Origin: Verrucomicrobiota bacterium
Lineage (GTDB): Bacteria; Verrucomicrobiota; Verrucomicrobiia; Limisphaerales; UBA9464
DNA length: 44,727 nt
Assembly: GCA_029865985.1 (NCBI GenBank)
Contig: JARXAF010000106.1
Location: forward strand, 1-44,727
Reading direction: 5' to 3'
The translations under genes and the position numbers were made by a program. Shown here piece after piece: positions 1 to 8,540 of the stretch (position 1 is the first letter of the stretch; the number at the start of each line of letters is the position of its first letter). The notes below the pieces were generated by a model that saw nothing but the letters and a program-made list of their open reading frames with translations, was not told where the DNA came from and searched no databases.

Positions 1-1
1 T

Positions 2-88
2 GAAAAAGTATCGTTGGAGGGTTTTGTGGCGCTGACCCGGATTCTTCAACGACAACCGTCCGAAGCACCTGAAAAGGGGGCCCAGTGA
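2..88 (+). CDS. Possible C-terminal tail of a gene entering from the left
   Basis: One plus-strand frame is open from the window edge and reads 28 residues (EKVSLEGFVALTRILQ...) before a TGA at 86-88. Another plus frame opens with a stop codon and the third stops early. The composition is compatible with a coding tail, but 28 residues carry no recognisable domain, so this may be chance. The stretch from 89 to the STAS gene shows no gene that I can support. Confidence 0.25.
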   Translation, partial: EKVSLEGFVALTRILQRQPSEAPEKGAQ

Positions 89-294
89 TCCGTTTCTGGA
101 ATTTCGACTTGGGGGTATCCTCGTGGAATTCGAGCCCAGAATCCGTTTGCCGTTGAAGCTCGTTGGATGGTCGTCAGCGGTTGGAGCTCTTCCGGATTGC
201 GCAGGTTTCCGGTGGAATCAGGATCTAGGACTCAAGTTTTAGCCGGAAGGGTCGATATTTGGCCGTTGGAGGGAAACTTCTCCCTGGTTCTGCG

Positions 295-597
295 ATGAGA
301 ATTGAATCCATTGGAAAGACCTTGGTGGTCAGTGGCTTATCCTCTCTGAATTCCGGCAATGCCGGGTCATTCCGGGACAATGTCCGCGCTTCGGTGCAGC
401 CTCATCATACCCGCATCGACGTCGATATGTCCCTGACCCGAGCCATTGATAGCACCGGATTGGGTGCCTTGGTTTCTGTTCACCGATTCATCGCATCCCG
501 CCAAGGGCAATTGCGCCTCATCAATCCGGTGCCCGTCGTCAAAAAGGTTCTAGACCTCACCCAACTCAGCAAGAGCTTCGAGATCACTCAAGGGTGA
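295..597 (+). CDS. STAS-domain anti-sigma factor antagonist-like protein
   Basis: This 100-residue protein consists of a single STAS domain, like SpoIIAA/RsbV-type anti-anti-sigma factors. The family marker is the segment DSTGLGALVSVH in the middle, whose serine aligns with the residue phosphorylated by the partner anti-sigma kinase. Family members reverse the inhibition of a sigma factor, but no partner kinase or sigma gene is visible here, so the specific role is unknown. The start is uncertain. The ATG at 295 gives the usual family length. A TTG at 259 would add 12 residues and has a better Shine-Dalgarno (GGAAGGG at 245-251, 7 bases upstream). It appears to be a single-gene unit. Confidence 0.8.
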   Translation: MRIESIGKTLVVSGLSSLNSGNAGSFRDNVRASVQPHHTRIDVDMSLTRAIDSTGLGALVSVHRFIASRQGQLRLINPVPVVKKVLDLTQLSKSFEITQG

Positions 598-938
598 ACC
601 GCTCGGGTCATCGTTAGTTCTGGCGGACGTCGACTGGTTTGAATGTGCCGAAATCGGACCGCCAATACGGTGCGGAAAGATCGTGGGTTGAATCACGGGT
701 TACACAAGGCGTGGCTTTGAACGCAGGCCCTGACGGGTTTTACGGGCCGAATCTGGAATTTGGACTTGAGGCCGCGGGATGTTTGCCGAAAAGCCTCAGC
801 TCCAAGAAAAGCCTTACAGAAAAGCCTTACCTGCAAGAAAACCGCCCCAACCTTTCGAATTCCTCGAGCTCGAGAATGGGGTGGATTTTCAGGGCAAACT
901 CCACTGGCTCCATCCCGGAATCCCGGGCTGACTCCCGA
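598..938. other. Gene-free stretch with a 13-bp tandem duplication
   Basis: I see no credible gene here. The long plus-strand frame beginning at 639 is the antisense of the pilin gene. The stretch holds a perfect tandem pair of AGAAAAGCCTTAC (805-817 and 818-830), a 12-bp palindrome CTCGAGCTCGAG near 863-874, and a weak GGCCC/GGGCC inverted repeat near 728-750. None has the form of a strong intrinsic terminator. Confidence 0.5.
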
Positions 939-1340
939 TCACTTGTCGTCGAGGGTGATCTGACCACCGACCTCGATGTTGCGGATCTTGCTGGGCGTGG
1001 TGGCGGTCGGTCGGGCGGCGTCGGTGCAGTTGCCGATGTTGTAGGTCTCGCCCATCACCGAACTGGGAAATTTTCCACCCTGGAAATAGGGCGCCAGTTC
1101 GTCGGTCGAGGGTTCAGCCGTATCCGGCTTGCGGTTCTCGTTCTGCCAGGTGGTCTTGGCCAGTTCGATCGCCTTCAAATTGGCGAGGATGGCGTTGTAT
1201 TTCCCGGTCTCCATGAACTTCTTCACGTTGGGAACGGCGATCATGGTCAAGAGGCCCACGATCATGACGGCGATCATGACCTCGACGAGGGTGAAGGCTG
1301 CGCGGAGGGAGGCGCGACTCAGATGCTTGCGGGTATTCAT
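939..1340 (-). CDS. Type IV pilin-like protein (prepilin N-terminal methylation motif)
   Basis: The protein has 133 residues. After a short basic leader comes the prepilin peptidase motif A|FTLVE, followed by a hydrophobic helix (MIAVMIVGLLTMIAVPN) and a small soluble C-terminal part with conserved-looking 'NLKAIELAKTTWQNENRK'. This architecture is that of type II secretion/type IV pilus pseudopilins, which are cleaved and methylated at the inner membrane and assembled by their helix. The residue before the cut is Ala rather than the more common Gly, as in the second pseudopilin of this window at 29.9-30.6 kb. An alternative ATG at 1358 adds six residues. No pilus assembly genes are adjacent, so the partner machinery must be elsewhere. 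Confidence 0.85.
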   Translation of the reverse strand: MNTRKHLSRASLRAAFTLVEVMIAVMIVGLLTMIAVPNVKKFMETGKYNAILANLKAIELAKTTWQNENRKPDTAEPSTDELAPYFQGGKFPSSVMGETYNIGNCTDAARPTATTPSKIRNIEVGGQITLDDK

Positions 1341-1574
1341 GGCTGCAGAAATCGTCATGGGAATCCCAACACCGGCCCAAAGGTTTGGTTGCGGAGGCCG
1401 GCTTCAGGTCCCGAACTGACGGGGCTGATGAAAGCCGTAGCGGCTCTGCAGAGCAAGTCGAGGGTCGACAGTGGGGCTGAAATAGCGGTTCAGCATCCCT
1501 GATTGAGGAGCAGCCAGCGGGAATGATTGGGACATTGCCGAGTCGTGGACTGTCTCCCACTCTTACCGCGCCGT

Positions 1575-3131
1575 ATGAATGAATCTCAGAATCTCGACGA
1601 GTTGCTGGTGTCCCGGTCCGACCAGGCCCGCCGACCCGCCGAGCCGTGCACCGTGGTGATCTTTGGCGCCTCGGGCGATCTCACCGCTCGTAAGCTGATC
1701 CCCGCGCTCTACCACCTGACGCTTGAGAAACTGATGCCGCAACCTTTCCGCATCGTGGGGTTCGCACGGCGCGAGAAGAACGACGAAACTTGGCGGACTG
1801 AACTGCGTGAGGCGCTCAACAAGTTTTCCAGGACGCAGCCGGTTCAGGAGGATGTGTGGAACGCGTTCGCGGCCAATATCCATTACTGCCAGGCTGATAT
1901 GTCCGACGAGTCCGGTTACCAGAAGCTCAAGGAACTAGTGCACGGGTTTCCCGACGAACGCCTCAGAACCAATTTGCTGTTCTACCTGGCCACCAACCCC
2001 AGTCAGTTTGGTGAGGTCACTGGCCACTTGAGTGCGGTGGGCCTGTTGCAAAAGGCAGAGTCCAAGGTCACGCCCGAGCGCATCGTCGTAGAGAAGCCCT
2101 TTGGCCATGATCTGGAAACGGCGGAGGCACTGAACACGGAACTCACGCGCTTCGCCCACGAGAAGCAGATTTTCCGCATCGATCACTATCTGGGCAAGGA
2201 GACGGTCCAGAACATCCTCACCTTCCGGTTTTCCAATGCGATCTGGGAGCGGTTGTGGAACCGCGAGTGCATCGATCATGTCCAGATCACCGTGGCCGAG
2301 AAAATTGGTGTCGGATCCCGGGGCGGCTATTACGAAGAAGCGGGAGCTATCCGGGACATGGTTCAGAACCACGTTTTGCAGGTGCTGTCGCTGGTGGGCA
2401 TGGAGCCGCCGAGTTCACTTGAGGCTGAGAATGTCCGCGACGAGAAGGTCAAGCTGCTCAAGTCCATCCGGCCGATGACCCCGGCGCAGGTGGCTGAGAA
2501 TGTTGTGCGAGGTCAGTACTTTGCCGGAGAAGTCGACGGGGAGGCTCGGCCTGCTTATCGCAGCGAGACCAAGGTGAAGCCCAACTCGCACGTCGAGACC
2601 TTCTTGGCGATGCGCCTCTTCGTGGACAATTGGCGTTGGCACGGGGTTCCGTTCTACATCCGAACCGGCAAGAACCTGCCGCTCAGCGCGAGCGAGATTC
2701 GCGTCCAGTTCAAGAGTGCGCCCAACATCTTGTTCGCGGCGAAGGATGAGCTCGATGCCAATTCCCTGACGCTCCGACTCCAGCCCAATGAGGGCATGAC
2801 CCTGCGCTTCAACGGCAAGGTGCCCGGTGGCGCGGCCGAGTTGCGACCCGTCCGGATGCACTTCAGCTACGACACTGAATTCGGGGCCTACACCCCGGAG
2901 GCTTACGAGCGGTTGTTGCTCGAGTCGATGGCGGGAGACGCCACGCTGTTCATCCGTCGCGATGAGGTTGAGACGGCTTGGAAGATCGTGGACGCCATCC
3001 GCAGTGCGTGGGTGGGCAAGCCCTTGACCAATCGCGAATTCTACGCGGCGGGCACCTGGGGTCCGGCTGCGGCTGACGACTTGCTGGCCAAGAGTGGCCA
3101 CGAGTGGCGCAATCCTCAGCCCAAGCACTGA
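1575..3131 (+). CDS. zwf: Glucose-6-phosphate 1-dehydrogenase
   Basis: This cytosolic enzyme oxidises glucose 6-phosphate to 6-phosphogluconolactone with NAD(P)+, the entry step of the oxidative pentose phosphate pathway. The 518-residue product has the expected length. The nucleotide-binding motif GASGD lies at residues 31-35. The substrate/catalytic segment RIDHYLGKE has its histidine at about residue 204. 'VVEKPFGHD' precedes it, and the C-terminal region contains RTGKNLP. The ATG at 1575 is preferred over an in-frame TTG at 1527, which would add residues unlike the family. No other pentose phosphate gene is adjacent. It converges with the protease gene. Confidence 0.97.
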   Translation: MNESQNLDELLVSRSDQARRPAEPCTVVIFGASGDLTARKLIPALYHLTLEKLMPQPFRIVGFARREKNDETWRTELREALNKFSRTQPVQEDVWNAFAANIHYCQADMSDESGYQKLKELVHGFPDERLRTNLLFYLATNPSQFGEVTGHLSAVGLLQKAESKVTPERIVVEKPFGHDLETAEALNTELTRFAHEKQIFRIDHYLGKETVQNILTFRFSNAIWERLWNRECIDHVQITVAEKIGVGSRGGYYEEAGAIRDMVQNHVLQVLSLVGMEPPSSLEAENVRDEKVKLLKSIRPMTPAQVAENVVRGQYFAGEVDGEARPAYRSETKVKPNSHVETFLAMRLFVDNWRWHGVPFYIRTGKNLPLSASEIRVQFKSAPNILFAAKDELDANSLTLRLQPNEGMTLRFNGKVPGGAAELRPVRMHFSYDTEFGAYTPEAYERLLLESMAGDATLFIRRDEVETAWKIVDAIRSAWVGKPLTNREFYAAGTWGPAAADDLLAKSGHEWRNPQPKH

Positions 3132-3162
3132 GCGGTTCCTAGAACCGGGGTGCGGAACAGGG

Positions 3163-3192
3163 GCGGCCGTTGTGGGTTTTACCCACTGCCGC
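3163..3192. terminator. Hairpin between convergent zwf and protease gene
   Basis: An inverted repeat sits between the two convergent stop codons: an inner GTGGG/CCCAC stem with a TTTTA loop, and an outer GCGGC/GCCGC stem separated by a 4-base bulge. No clean T-tract follows on either strand, so it is at best a weak bidirectional terminator. Confidence 0.35.
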
Positions 3193-3209
3193 TGACTATT
3201 CTTTGCCGC

Positions 3210-4592
3210 CTATTCCTTGTCGTATTGACGGCTGAAATCGAGGACGAGCTGGCGCTGTTCCCCGTTCCGGAGCAGCACCACGATGACGCGGTGCTTCTCG
3301 GCCACGTTGCGGAGGGCCTCAGCGTGGATGGCCTTCACGTCGGCGGGCGTCGTGACTTCCTTGCCGTCGATCTTGAGCAGGATGTCCTGCTGTGACAGGC
3401 CGGCCTGAGCGGCGTTGCCCGGGAATTTCACGCCGTAAATGAAAACCCCCTGATTGCGGTGGAAGAAGAGGTCCGGGTTGTCGAATTGGTTGATGGCTTT
3501 GACGGTGAAGTCCCAGCGGCGGCACTCGATCTCTTCGCCTTCCACCTTGCCTTTGGCGCGAGGGGTCATCGAGACGGTCTGCGTCTGTCCCTTACGGACA
3601 AACTCCAATTCCGCGGGTTTGCCCTTGGGCAAGAGACCAATCCGTCGGCGCATTCCCGGCAAATCCTCGACCGTGAGCCCGGTCACGGCCGCGCCATTGA
3701 TTTTCACGATGCGGTCACCGGTTTGGATGCCGGCGCGTCGGGCGGGGCTTTCCGGGTCGGTCTCGGCCACCATGACGCCTTCGTTCTCGGGAAAATAAAC
3801 GTTCCGGTTGAAGTCCTTCAGGGGCTGCAGTTGGAGCCCTGTCCAGCTCCAGTCCATCTTGCCGTGTTGGCGGATTTGATCGGCCACCACCCGAGCCACC
3901 TCGATGGGGACCGTGAACCCGAGATCGCCCCCACCGCTCATCATGCCGCGGGTGTTGAGCCCGACGACTTCCCCGAGGGTGTTCACCAGCGGGCCACCGG
4001 AATTGCCGGGATTGATCGAGGCGTCGGTCTGGAGCCAGGAACTGTATTCGCTCGATCCGGGCAGGTAGCGCTGCGTGCAGGAAATGATGCCGATGGACAC
4101 GGACCGAGAGAGTCCGAACGGTGCGCCCATCGCCATGACGAAGTCGCCCTCGACGAGGTTGGTCGAAATGCCCAGTTGCGCGAAGGGCAGGGGCTTGGCG
4201 TCGGCAGGGCGTTCCAGTTTCAGCAGGGCCACGTCGGTGTCCTTGTCCGAGCCCAGGACCTTCGCCTTGAAGGCTTGACCGTCGGAGAGGAGGCAGCGGA
4301 CCTCGGTGGCCTTGTCCACCACATGCCAGTTGGAGAGCAGTTCGCCATCCGCCGAAATGAGGACCCCCGATCCGGAGACTTCCTGTGCCTGCCGTTTGCC
4401 GCCCTGCATGTCTTCGCGGACACACTTGATGAACACCACCGACGGAAAGACACGATCTTTGGCTGAGCGGACCACCTTGCGGAAATCCAGTGTTTCCATG
4501 CCCTTGGGCAGGGCGTCATCGGCCAGGACAGCGAGAGGGGAATGTCCCAAGAAAACGCCGAGTGCGAGGAGTTGCGAGAGGATCCGGTTCAC
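3210..4592 (-). CDS. Periplasmic HtrA/DegP-like trypsin-type serine protease with two PDZ domains
   Basis: The exported protein has 460 residues. A signal peptide (LSQLLALGVFLGHSPLAVLA) is followed by a trypsin-like domain with an intact triad: His90 in SNWHVV, Asp120 in DTDVALL and Ser198 in NPGNSGG. Two PDZ domains follow (about 268-365 and 370-450); the second begins after FHRNQGVFIYGV. Family members degrade or refold damaged envelope proteins. The GTG at 4592 is chosen because it places the signal peptide at the N terminus; the open frame continues upstream without a convincing start. It is divergent from hisG. The second PDZ domain reads 'GNAAQAGLSQQDILLKIDG', a normal carboxylate-binding fold. 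The precise family branch (DegP, DegQ or a Verrucomicrobia-specific type) is not resolved. Confidence 0.92.
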   Translation of the reverse strand: MNRILSQLLALGVFLGHSPLAVLADDALPKGMETLDFRKVVRSAKDRVFPSVVFIKCVREDMQGGKRQAQEVSGSGVLISADGELLSNWHVVDKATEVRCLLSDGQAFKAKVLGSDKDTDVALLKLERPADAKPLPFAQLGISTNLVEGDFVMAMGAPFGLSRSVSIGIISCTQRYLPGSSEYSSWLQTDASINPGNSGGPLVNTLGEVVGLNTRGMMSGGGDLGFTVPIEVARVVADQIRQHGKMDWSWTGLQLQPLKDFNRNVYFPENEGVMVAETDPESPARRAGIQTGDRIVKINGAAVTGLTVEDLPGMRRRIGLLPKGKPAELEFVRKGQTQTVSMTPRAKGKVEGEEIECRRWDFTVKAINQFDNPDLFFHRNQGVFIYGVKFPGNAAQAGLSQQDILLKIDGKEVTTPADVKAIHAEALRNVAEKHRVIVVLLRNGEQRQLVLDFSRQYDKE

Positions 4593-4780
4593 GTGTGTGG
4601 CTATCCTACAGCCTGCCTGAGGGCTGTCGAGTTGCAGGGTCTTGACGACCGATCGATGCAAAAATCTGTCGCTCCCCGGCAGTTTCTCTGGCAGTTCCAT
4701 GTCTTCCTGAGGAGCGAGACCGGCAGCGGTTCGGTGGAGGACCGCCGAATCCGGGTCAAAATTCCAGGAGTTTGCCAACG

Positions 4781-5701
4781 ATGAGCAAGACCAAAGCCAC
4801 CGCATCCGCCGCGCCTGCGACCGCCCCGAAGCTGAAGCTGGGGTTGCCCAAGGGTTCGCTGCAGGATGCCACCCTCGAGAAGTTCGCCAAAGCCGGATGG
4901 AACATCACTGTGTCCAGCCGCAGCTATGAGCCCTACGTTGATGATCCGGAACTGCAGATCCGCCTGATACGAGCCCAGGAAATCGGACGTTACGTCGCCC
5001 TTGGGTATCTCGACGCCGGCCTGACCGGAGTCGACTGGATTCATGAAAACGGCGTGGCCGGCGATGTGCACGAGGTGGGCGAATTCGTCTTCAGCAAGGC
5101 CACACGTCAGCCCACTCGATGGGTGTTGGCCGTACCCGAGGAGTCGGAGATCCGGACGGTCAAGGACCTGGAGGGCAAGCGCATCGCTACCGAAGTGGTG
5201 GGCATGACGCGCCGCTGGCTCCGCAAGCACGGGGTGAAGGCCGAGGTTGAATTCTCCTGGGGAGCCACCGAGGTGAAGGCCCGCGAGCTGGTCGACGCGA
5301 TCGTCGATGTCACCGAGACGGGATCGTCGCTGCGGGCCAACAAGTTGCGCATCGTCGACACCTTGCTGGTGTCCACGCCGCGCCTCGTGGCCAACAAGGC
5401 GGCCTGGAAGGATCCGTGGATTCGCTCGAAGATCGAGACCATCGCTCTGCTCCTCAAGGGAGCCATCGAGGCCGAGATCAAGGTCGGGCTCAAGATGAAC
5501 ATCCGCGAAAAGGACCTTCCAAACCTGTTGCAAAGCTTGCCCTCGCTCCGTAATCCTACTGTCTCAGGCTTGAGTCAGTCGGGCTGGGTGGCTGTGGAAA
5601 CCATCATCGACGAACCGGTGGTTCGTGAGTTGATTCCGCGCCTCAAGGCTTTCGGTGCCGAAGGCATCATCGAATATCCGCTGAACAAGGTGGTTTACTG
5701 A
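4781..5701 (+). CDS. hisG: ATP phosphoribosyltransferase, long form
   Basis: This enzyme catalyses the first committed step of histidine biosynthesis, joining ATP and PRPP to phosphoribosyl-ATP. The 306-residue length shows the long form, with its own C-terminal histidine-sensing ACT-like domain (about 215-306), so no HisZ is needed. Visible motifs are [14 protein letters not shown] at the N terminus and the PRPP loop [12 protein letters not shown]. The C-terminal segment runs from 'NPTVSGL' to '[15 protein letters not shown]'. The start ATG at 4781 is preceded by AGGAG at 4766-4770; a TTG at 4772 is too close to that site. No other his gene is adjacent. It is probably cotranscribed with the downstream tiny gene, and a terminator follows at 5874. 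Confidence 0.96.
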   Translation: MSKTKATASAAPATAPKLKLGLPKGSLQDATLEKFAKAGWNITVSSRSYEPYVDDPELQIRLIRAQEIGRYVALGYLDAGLTGVDWIHENGVAGDVHEVGEFVFSKATRQPTRWVLAVPEESEIRTVKDLEGKRIATEVVGMTRRWLRKHGVKAEVEFSWGATEVKARELVDAIVDVTETGSSLRANKLRIVDTLLVSTPRLVANKAAWKDPWIRSKIETIALLLKGAIEAEIKVGLKMNIREKDLPNLLQSLPSLRNPTVSGLSQSGWVAVETIIDEPVVRELIPRLKAFGAEGIIEYPLNKVVY

Positions 5702-5728
5702 CAACGACAACTCAAGACCGACACTGAT

Positions 5729-5830
5729 ATGGGTTCACTCAAGAAACGTCGCAAAGCGAAGATCAACAAACACAAGCGTCGGAAGAAGCTTCGGCAGAAC
5801 CGGCACAAGAAGCGTACTTGGCAGAAGTAA
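5729..5830 (+). CDS. 33-residue AURKAIP1/COX24-type basic protein, candidate ribosomal protein bS22/mS38 homologue
   Basis: The frame starts [20 protein letters not shown] and ends in RTWQK before TAA; more than half of the 33 residues are Lys or Arg. The pattern MGS-x-KKRR-K-x3-x-K-H-R-x-K matches the AURKAIP1/COX24 domain (mitochondrial small-subunit protein mS38) and the 33-residue bS22 described in mycobacterial ribosomes. In Bacteroidota and PVC bacteria such genes are annotated with that domain name. Expected role: binding 16S rRNA near the decoding/platform region of the small subunit; this is inference from the family. It lies 27 bases after hisG and before a strong terminator, so it is probably in the hisG transcript. 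No clear Shine-Dalgarno is seen. It is below usual ORF length cut-offs and easily missed. Confidence 0.85.
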   Translation: MGSLKKRRKAKINKHKRRKKLRQNRHKKRTWQK

Positions 5831-5873
5831 CGCGTCCGCTTCGGCCGTTTCTCCCAATATTCCGCTTTTCAGG

Positions 5874-5912
5874 ACGCGGCCTTGGTTTCACGACCGGGCC
5901 GCGTTGTTTTTT
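5874..5912 (+). terminator. Intrinsic terminator after hisG and the bS22-like gene
   Basis: A perfect 8-bp stem ACGCGGCC (5874-5881) / GGCCGCGT (5897-5904) is followed by TGTTTTTT. It lies 43 bases after the stop of the 33-residue gene and before the TPR lipoprotein gene. Confidence 0.85.
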
Positions 5913-5948
5913 GCACTATCCAGGTTTTGGGCTCCAGTATCCCCGACG

Positions 5949-7646
5949 ATGACTCCTGTTCCGCGCAGCGTCCTGTTCCGGGTTCGCCCCGTTGGATTCC
6001 TCATGGTACTGGCCGTGTTGGTTGCTGGGTGCCGGACGTCTGCACCGGGCCAAGCACCGGTTCCCAAGGTTGCTCCCGTTTCTTCGGCTGCTCAGGCGGA
6101 CTGGGAGCGTCGTGCCGAGGCTCATGCTGCTTTCGCTGCAGGTCTGGTGCGCGGCATGAACGGTGATTCTGAAGGGCTCCTGAACTACTTCGAACGGGTC
6201 ACTGAGAAAGACCTCTCGAACTACGAACTGGTGGCCGATGTGGCCCGCCGGTTCTTGCAGCAGGGAAAGACCGACCGTGCGCTGAAGTTGCTGGATCGGG
6301 TTGCCGAGAGACCTGATGCGCCCGGAGAACTCCACGCCCTGCATGGTGTCGCACTGACTTCGGTCGGACGTACCGCTGAAGCCTTGAAGGCCTACATGCG
6401 GGCTGCTGAGCGGCCCCCGGTGATCGTGGCGGTTTATCAGGCGGTGGTTCGCATTCTGGCCGATGACCGCCGGACCGCCGAGGCCTTGCCTCTCCTGATC
6501 CGTGCCCGGAAGAGTTTTGCCACCGAGCCGGGATCGCTCCTCGACATCGCCGACTTATATCGGGTCATTGGGTCCGCGGATGCCCGATGGCAAGTTCAGG
6601 CCAAGGCAGCTGCCCTGGAGGTGTTGGCTCAGGTGCGCTCACTCAAGCCCGAAGATCCAGCCTTGGCGCTGCGTTTGTCCGACCGCTACGCGCAACTGGG
6701 ACAAGCCGATCAAGCTGAGTCAGTGCTCCGCGAACTTCAGGAACGCGCTCCCCGCAACTCGGCGGCCGTTTCCCGCCTGGCGGAACTCTACCTCCGCTCG
6801 GGTCGGATTCCCGAGGCCAGCCGTCAGCTCGAGGCCTTGCGCAAGATCGATCCGGCCAATCCGGTGACCTACTACTTTCTGGGTGTCGTGGCCTTGGAAG
6901 AGAAGCAGTTCGAGCGGGCTCGCAATCATTTCGAACGGGCCATCCTCATCAATCCGGGGCTGGAGCCGGCTCACACCGATCTTGCCGTGGCCCTGTTGAG
7001 TTTGTTGCGTCCCGAGGAGGCCGTGAACGTTCTCGACCGAGCCCGAAAGGAAGTGCCGCCCTCCTTCCGCATCGAGTACCTCTCCGGCGTGGCCCGTTCC
7101 CAGCTCAAGCGATTCGATCAAGCGCTGGAGGCCTATTCGGCAGCGGAAAAACTGGGGAGCACCAACCAGCCACCGCTCACCGATCACCGCTTCTACTTCC
7201 AAGTCGGAGCCTTGCTGGAACGGAAAGGTGACGAGACCAAGAGCATCGAATACCTCGAGAAAGCCCTCGAACTGAAGCCCGACTACGACGATGCCCTGAA
7301 CCATCTCGGCTACATGTGGGCCGAGAAGGGGAAGAATCTCCCGAAAGCCCGGGCAATGATCGAACAAGCCCTAAAGGCCGAGCCGGAAAACCCAGCCTAC
7401 ATGGACAGCATGGGTTGGGTGCTCTTCAAGCTGGGCAAGCACTCCGAGGCGCTGGATTGGTTGCTCAAGGCCCGTCAGCGAATGACCGAGCCGGATGCCA
7501 CGGTGCTAGACCACGTGGGTGATGCGGCCGCGGCCTGCGCCCGATGGGATCTCGCCCGCGAGGCGTGGGCGGCCTCCCTCAAGGTCGAGGCCTCTTCGGC
7601 GATTGCCAAGAAGTTGGCCGATGCTCCGTCCGCTGCTGTGAAGTGA
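5949..7646 (+). CDS. TPR-repeat lipoprotein
   Basis: The 565-residue protein has a lipoprotein signal (hydrophobic stretch ending LVAGC, lipidated Cys28). Tandem tetratricopeptide repeats span almost the whole length. Clear units include 'NPVTYYFLGVVALEEKQFERA', 'LEPAHTDLAVALLSLLRPEEA' and, near the C terminus, 'DDALNHLGYMWAEKG' and 'PAYMDSMGWVLFKLGKHSEA'. TPR lipoproteins act as protein-protein scaffolds, often in envelope assembly; the partner is unknown. The ATG at 5949 is chosen because the longer open frame starts inside the upstream terminator. The repeat pair ALNxLGYxW...YxDSMGWVLF is typical of a widespread bacterial TPR lipoprotein family. It converges with pabC, with 33 bases between the two stops. 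Confidence 0.88.
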   Translation: MTPVPRSVLFRVRPVGFLMVLAVLVAGCRTSAPGQAPVPKVAPVSSAAQADWERRAEAHAAFAAGLVRGMNGDSEGLLNYFERVTEKDLSNYELVADVARRFLQQGKTDRALKLLDRVAERPDAPGELHALHGVALTSVGRTAEALKAYMRAAERPPVIVAVYQAVVRILADDRRTAEALPLLIRARKSFATEPGSLLDIADLYRVIGSADARWQVQAKAAALEVLAQVRSLKPEDPALALRLSDRYAQLGQADQAESVLRELQERAPRNSAAVSRLAELYLRSGRIPEASRQLEALRKIDPANPVTYYFLGVVALEEKQFERARNHFERAILINPGLEPAHTDLAVALLSLLRPEEAVNVLDRARKEVPPSFRIEYLSGVARSQLKRFDQALEAYSAAEKLGSTNQPPLTDHRFYFQVGALLERKGDETKSIEYLEKALELKPDYDDALNHLGYMWAEKGKNLPKARAMIEQALKAEPENPAYMDSMGWVLFKLGKHSEALDWLLKARQRMTEPDATVLDHVGDAAAACARWDLAREAWAASLKVEASSAIAKKLADAPSAAVK

Positions 7647-7679
7647 TCTGCCGCTGGCGGCGGGCCCTGATTCGTTGAC

Positions 7680-8540
7680 TCAGACCGGCTTCCACTCCAG
7701 ATCGCAGCGTCGCAGGAATGCGTCCTGAAGCGGCGATTGGCGGGCGTCGGTAGGGATCTGGTGCGCATCCAATGCCCGGACGGGCACCAATCCTCGCGTG
7801 CTGAAGGAGAGAAAAATGCCCTCGGAAGTGGCCAGTCGGGATGGCGGGGCCGGCGTCTCGATGACCGCCCACCCCAAATCGCGGGCCGCATCGAGCAAGG
7901 CCCCTCGGGTGACGCCCGGCAAGGCTCCCGTCGTGAGCGGTGGCGTGTGGAGAGAGCCCGGTTCCCACCAGAAGACATTCCCGCTGGAGCTCTCGGTGAC
8001 CATGCCGTTGGTGTTCACCAGCAAGGCGTCGTCGAACCCTTCACCCTCGGCTTCGGCCCGTGCCAAGACGTTCAAGAGCTTGTTGGCCGATTTGTGGGCC
8101 GACAATGGGTCGCCGGCGGCTACCTTGAACGACGAGCACGTCTTGAGGGTCAGCGCAGGCCAACCATCGAGGGGCATCGGAGGGGACGGGTGGGCCGTGA
8201 TGATGAACCTGGGAACGTCGGCGCCACGCGGTGAATACCCCCGGGGACCGACTCCCCGACTGAGGTGCATTCGAACCGTGGCTTGCGGTGTGGTCAGCGA
8301 GGCGGTGATGGCCCGGATGCCGGCCCGAACCTGGGTTTCATTCCAGTGGATTCGGATACCTAGGAATTTCGCTCCCAGGGCCAGTCGATCCCAGTGCTGC
8401 CGCCATCGAAAGAGTCGGCCCGAATCCCAAGGCAGGCTTTCGAAGAGTCCGTCGCCGTAAAGGAACGAACGGTCAAACACCGGAACCAAGGCCTCCGCCA
8501 CCGGCAGGACTTGGCCATCCATCCAAACGGAATCACTCAA
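7680..8540 (-). CDS. pabC: Class IV aminotransferase fold protein, probable 4-amino-4-deoxychorismate lyase
   Basis: The 286-residue PLP enzyme of aminotransferase class IV carries the PabC-like signature 'DRSFLYGDGLFESL' near the N terminus and a PLP-lysine segment 'HKSANKLLNVLARAEAEG'. It also has the cofactor-binding stretch 'VTESSSGNVFWW' and TTGALPGVTR. Family reaction: elimination of pyruvate from 4-amino-4-deoxychorismate to give p-aminobenzoate for folate. Branched-chain or D-amino-acid aminotransferase is the alternative, but the position directly behind pabB favours PabC. I chose the TTG at 8540: it overlaps the pabB stop as TTGA and has AGGAAGG eight bases upstream. The ATG at 8522 has no such site and would shorten the protein by six residues. 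Confidence 0.85.
   Translation of the reverse strand: MSDSVWMDGQVLPVAEALVPVFDRSFLYGDGLFESLPWDSGRLFRWRQHWDRLALGAKFLGIRIHWNETQVRAGIRAITASLTTPQATVRMHLSRGVGPRGYSPRGADVPRFIITAHPSPPMPLDGWPALTLKTCSSFKVAAGDPLSAHKSANKLLNVLARAEAEGEGFDDALLVNTNGMVTESSSGNVFWWEPGSLHTPPLTTGALPGVTRGALLDAARDLGWAVIETPAPPSRLATSEGIFLSFSTRGLVPVRALDAHQIPTDARQSPLQDAFLRRCDLEWKPV

Noticed and set aside
639-1502. 287-residue plus-strand open frame
   Set aside because: It is antisense to the pilin-like gene, with low-complexity composition (GGGRSGG, HGQEAHDHDGDHD) and no domain; the minus strand carries the clear prepilin motif.
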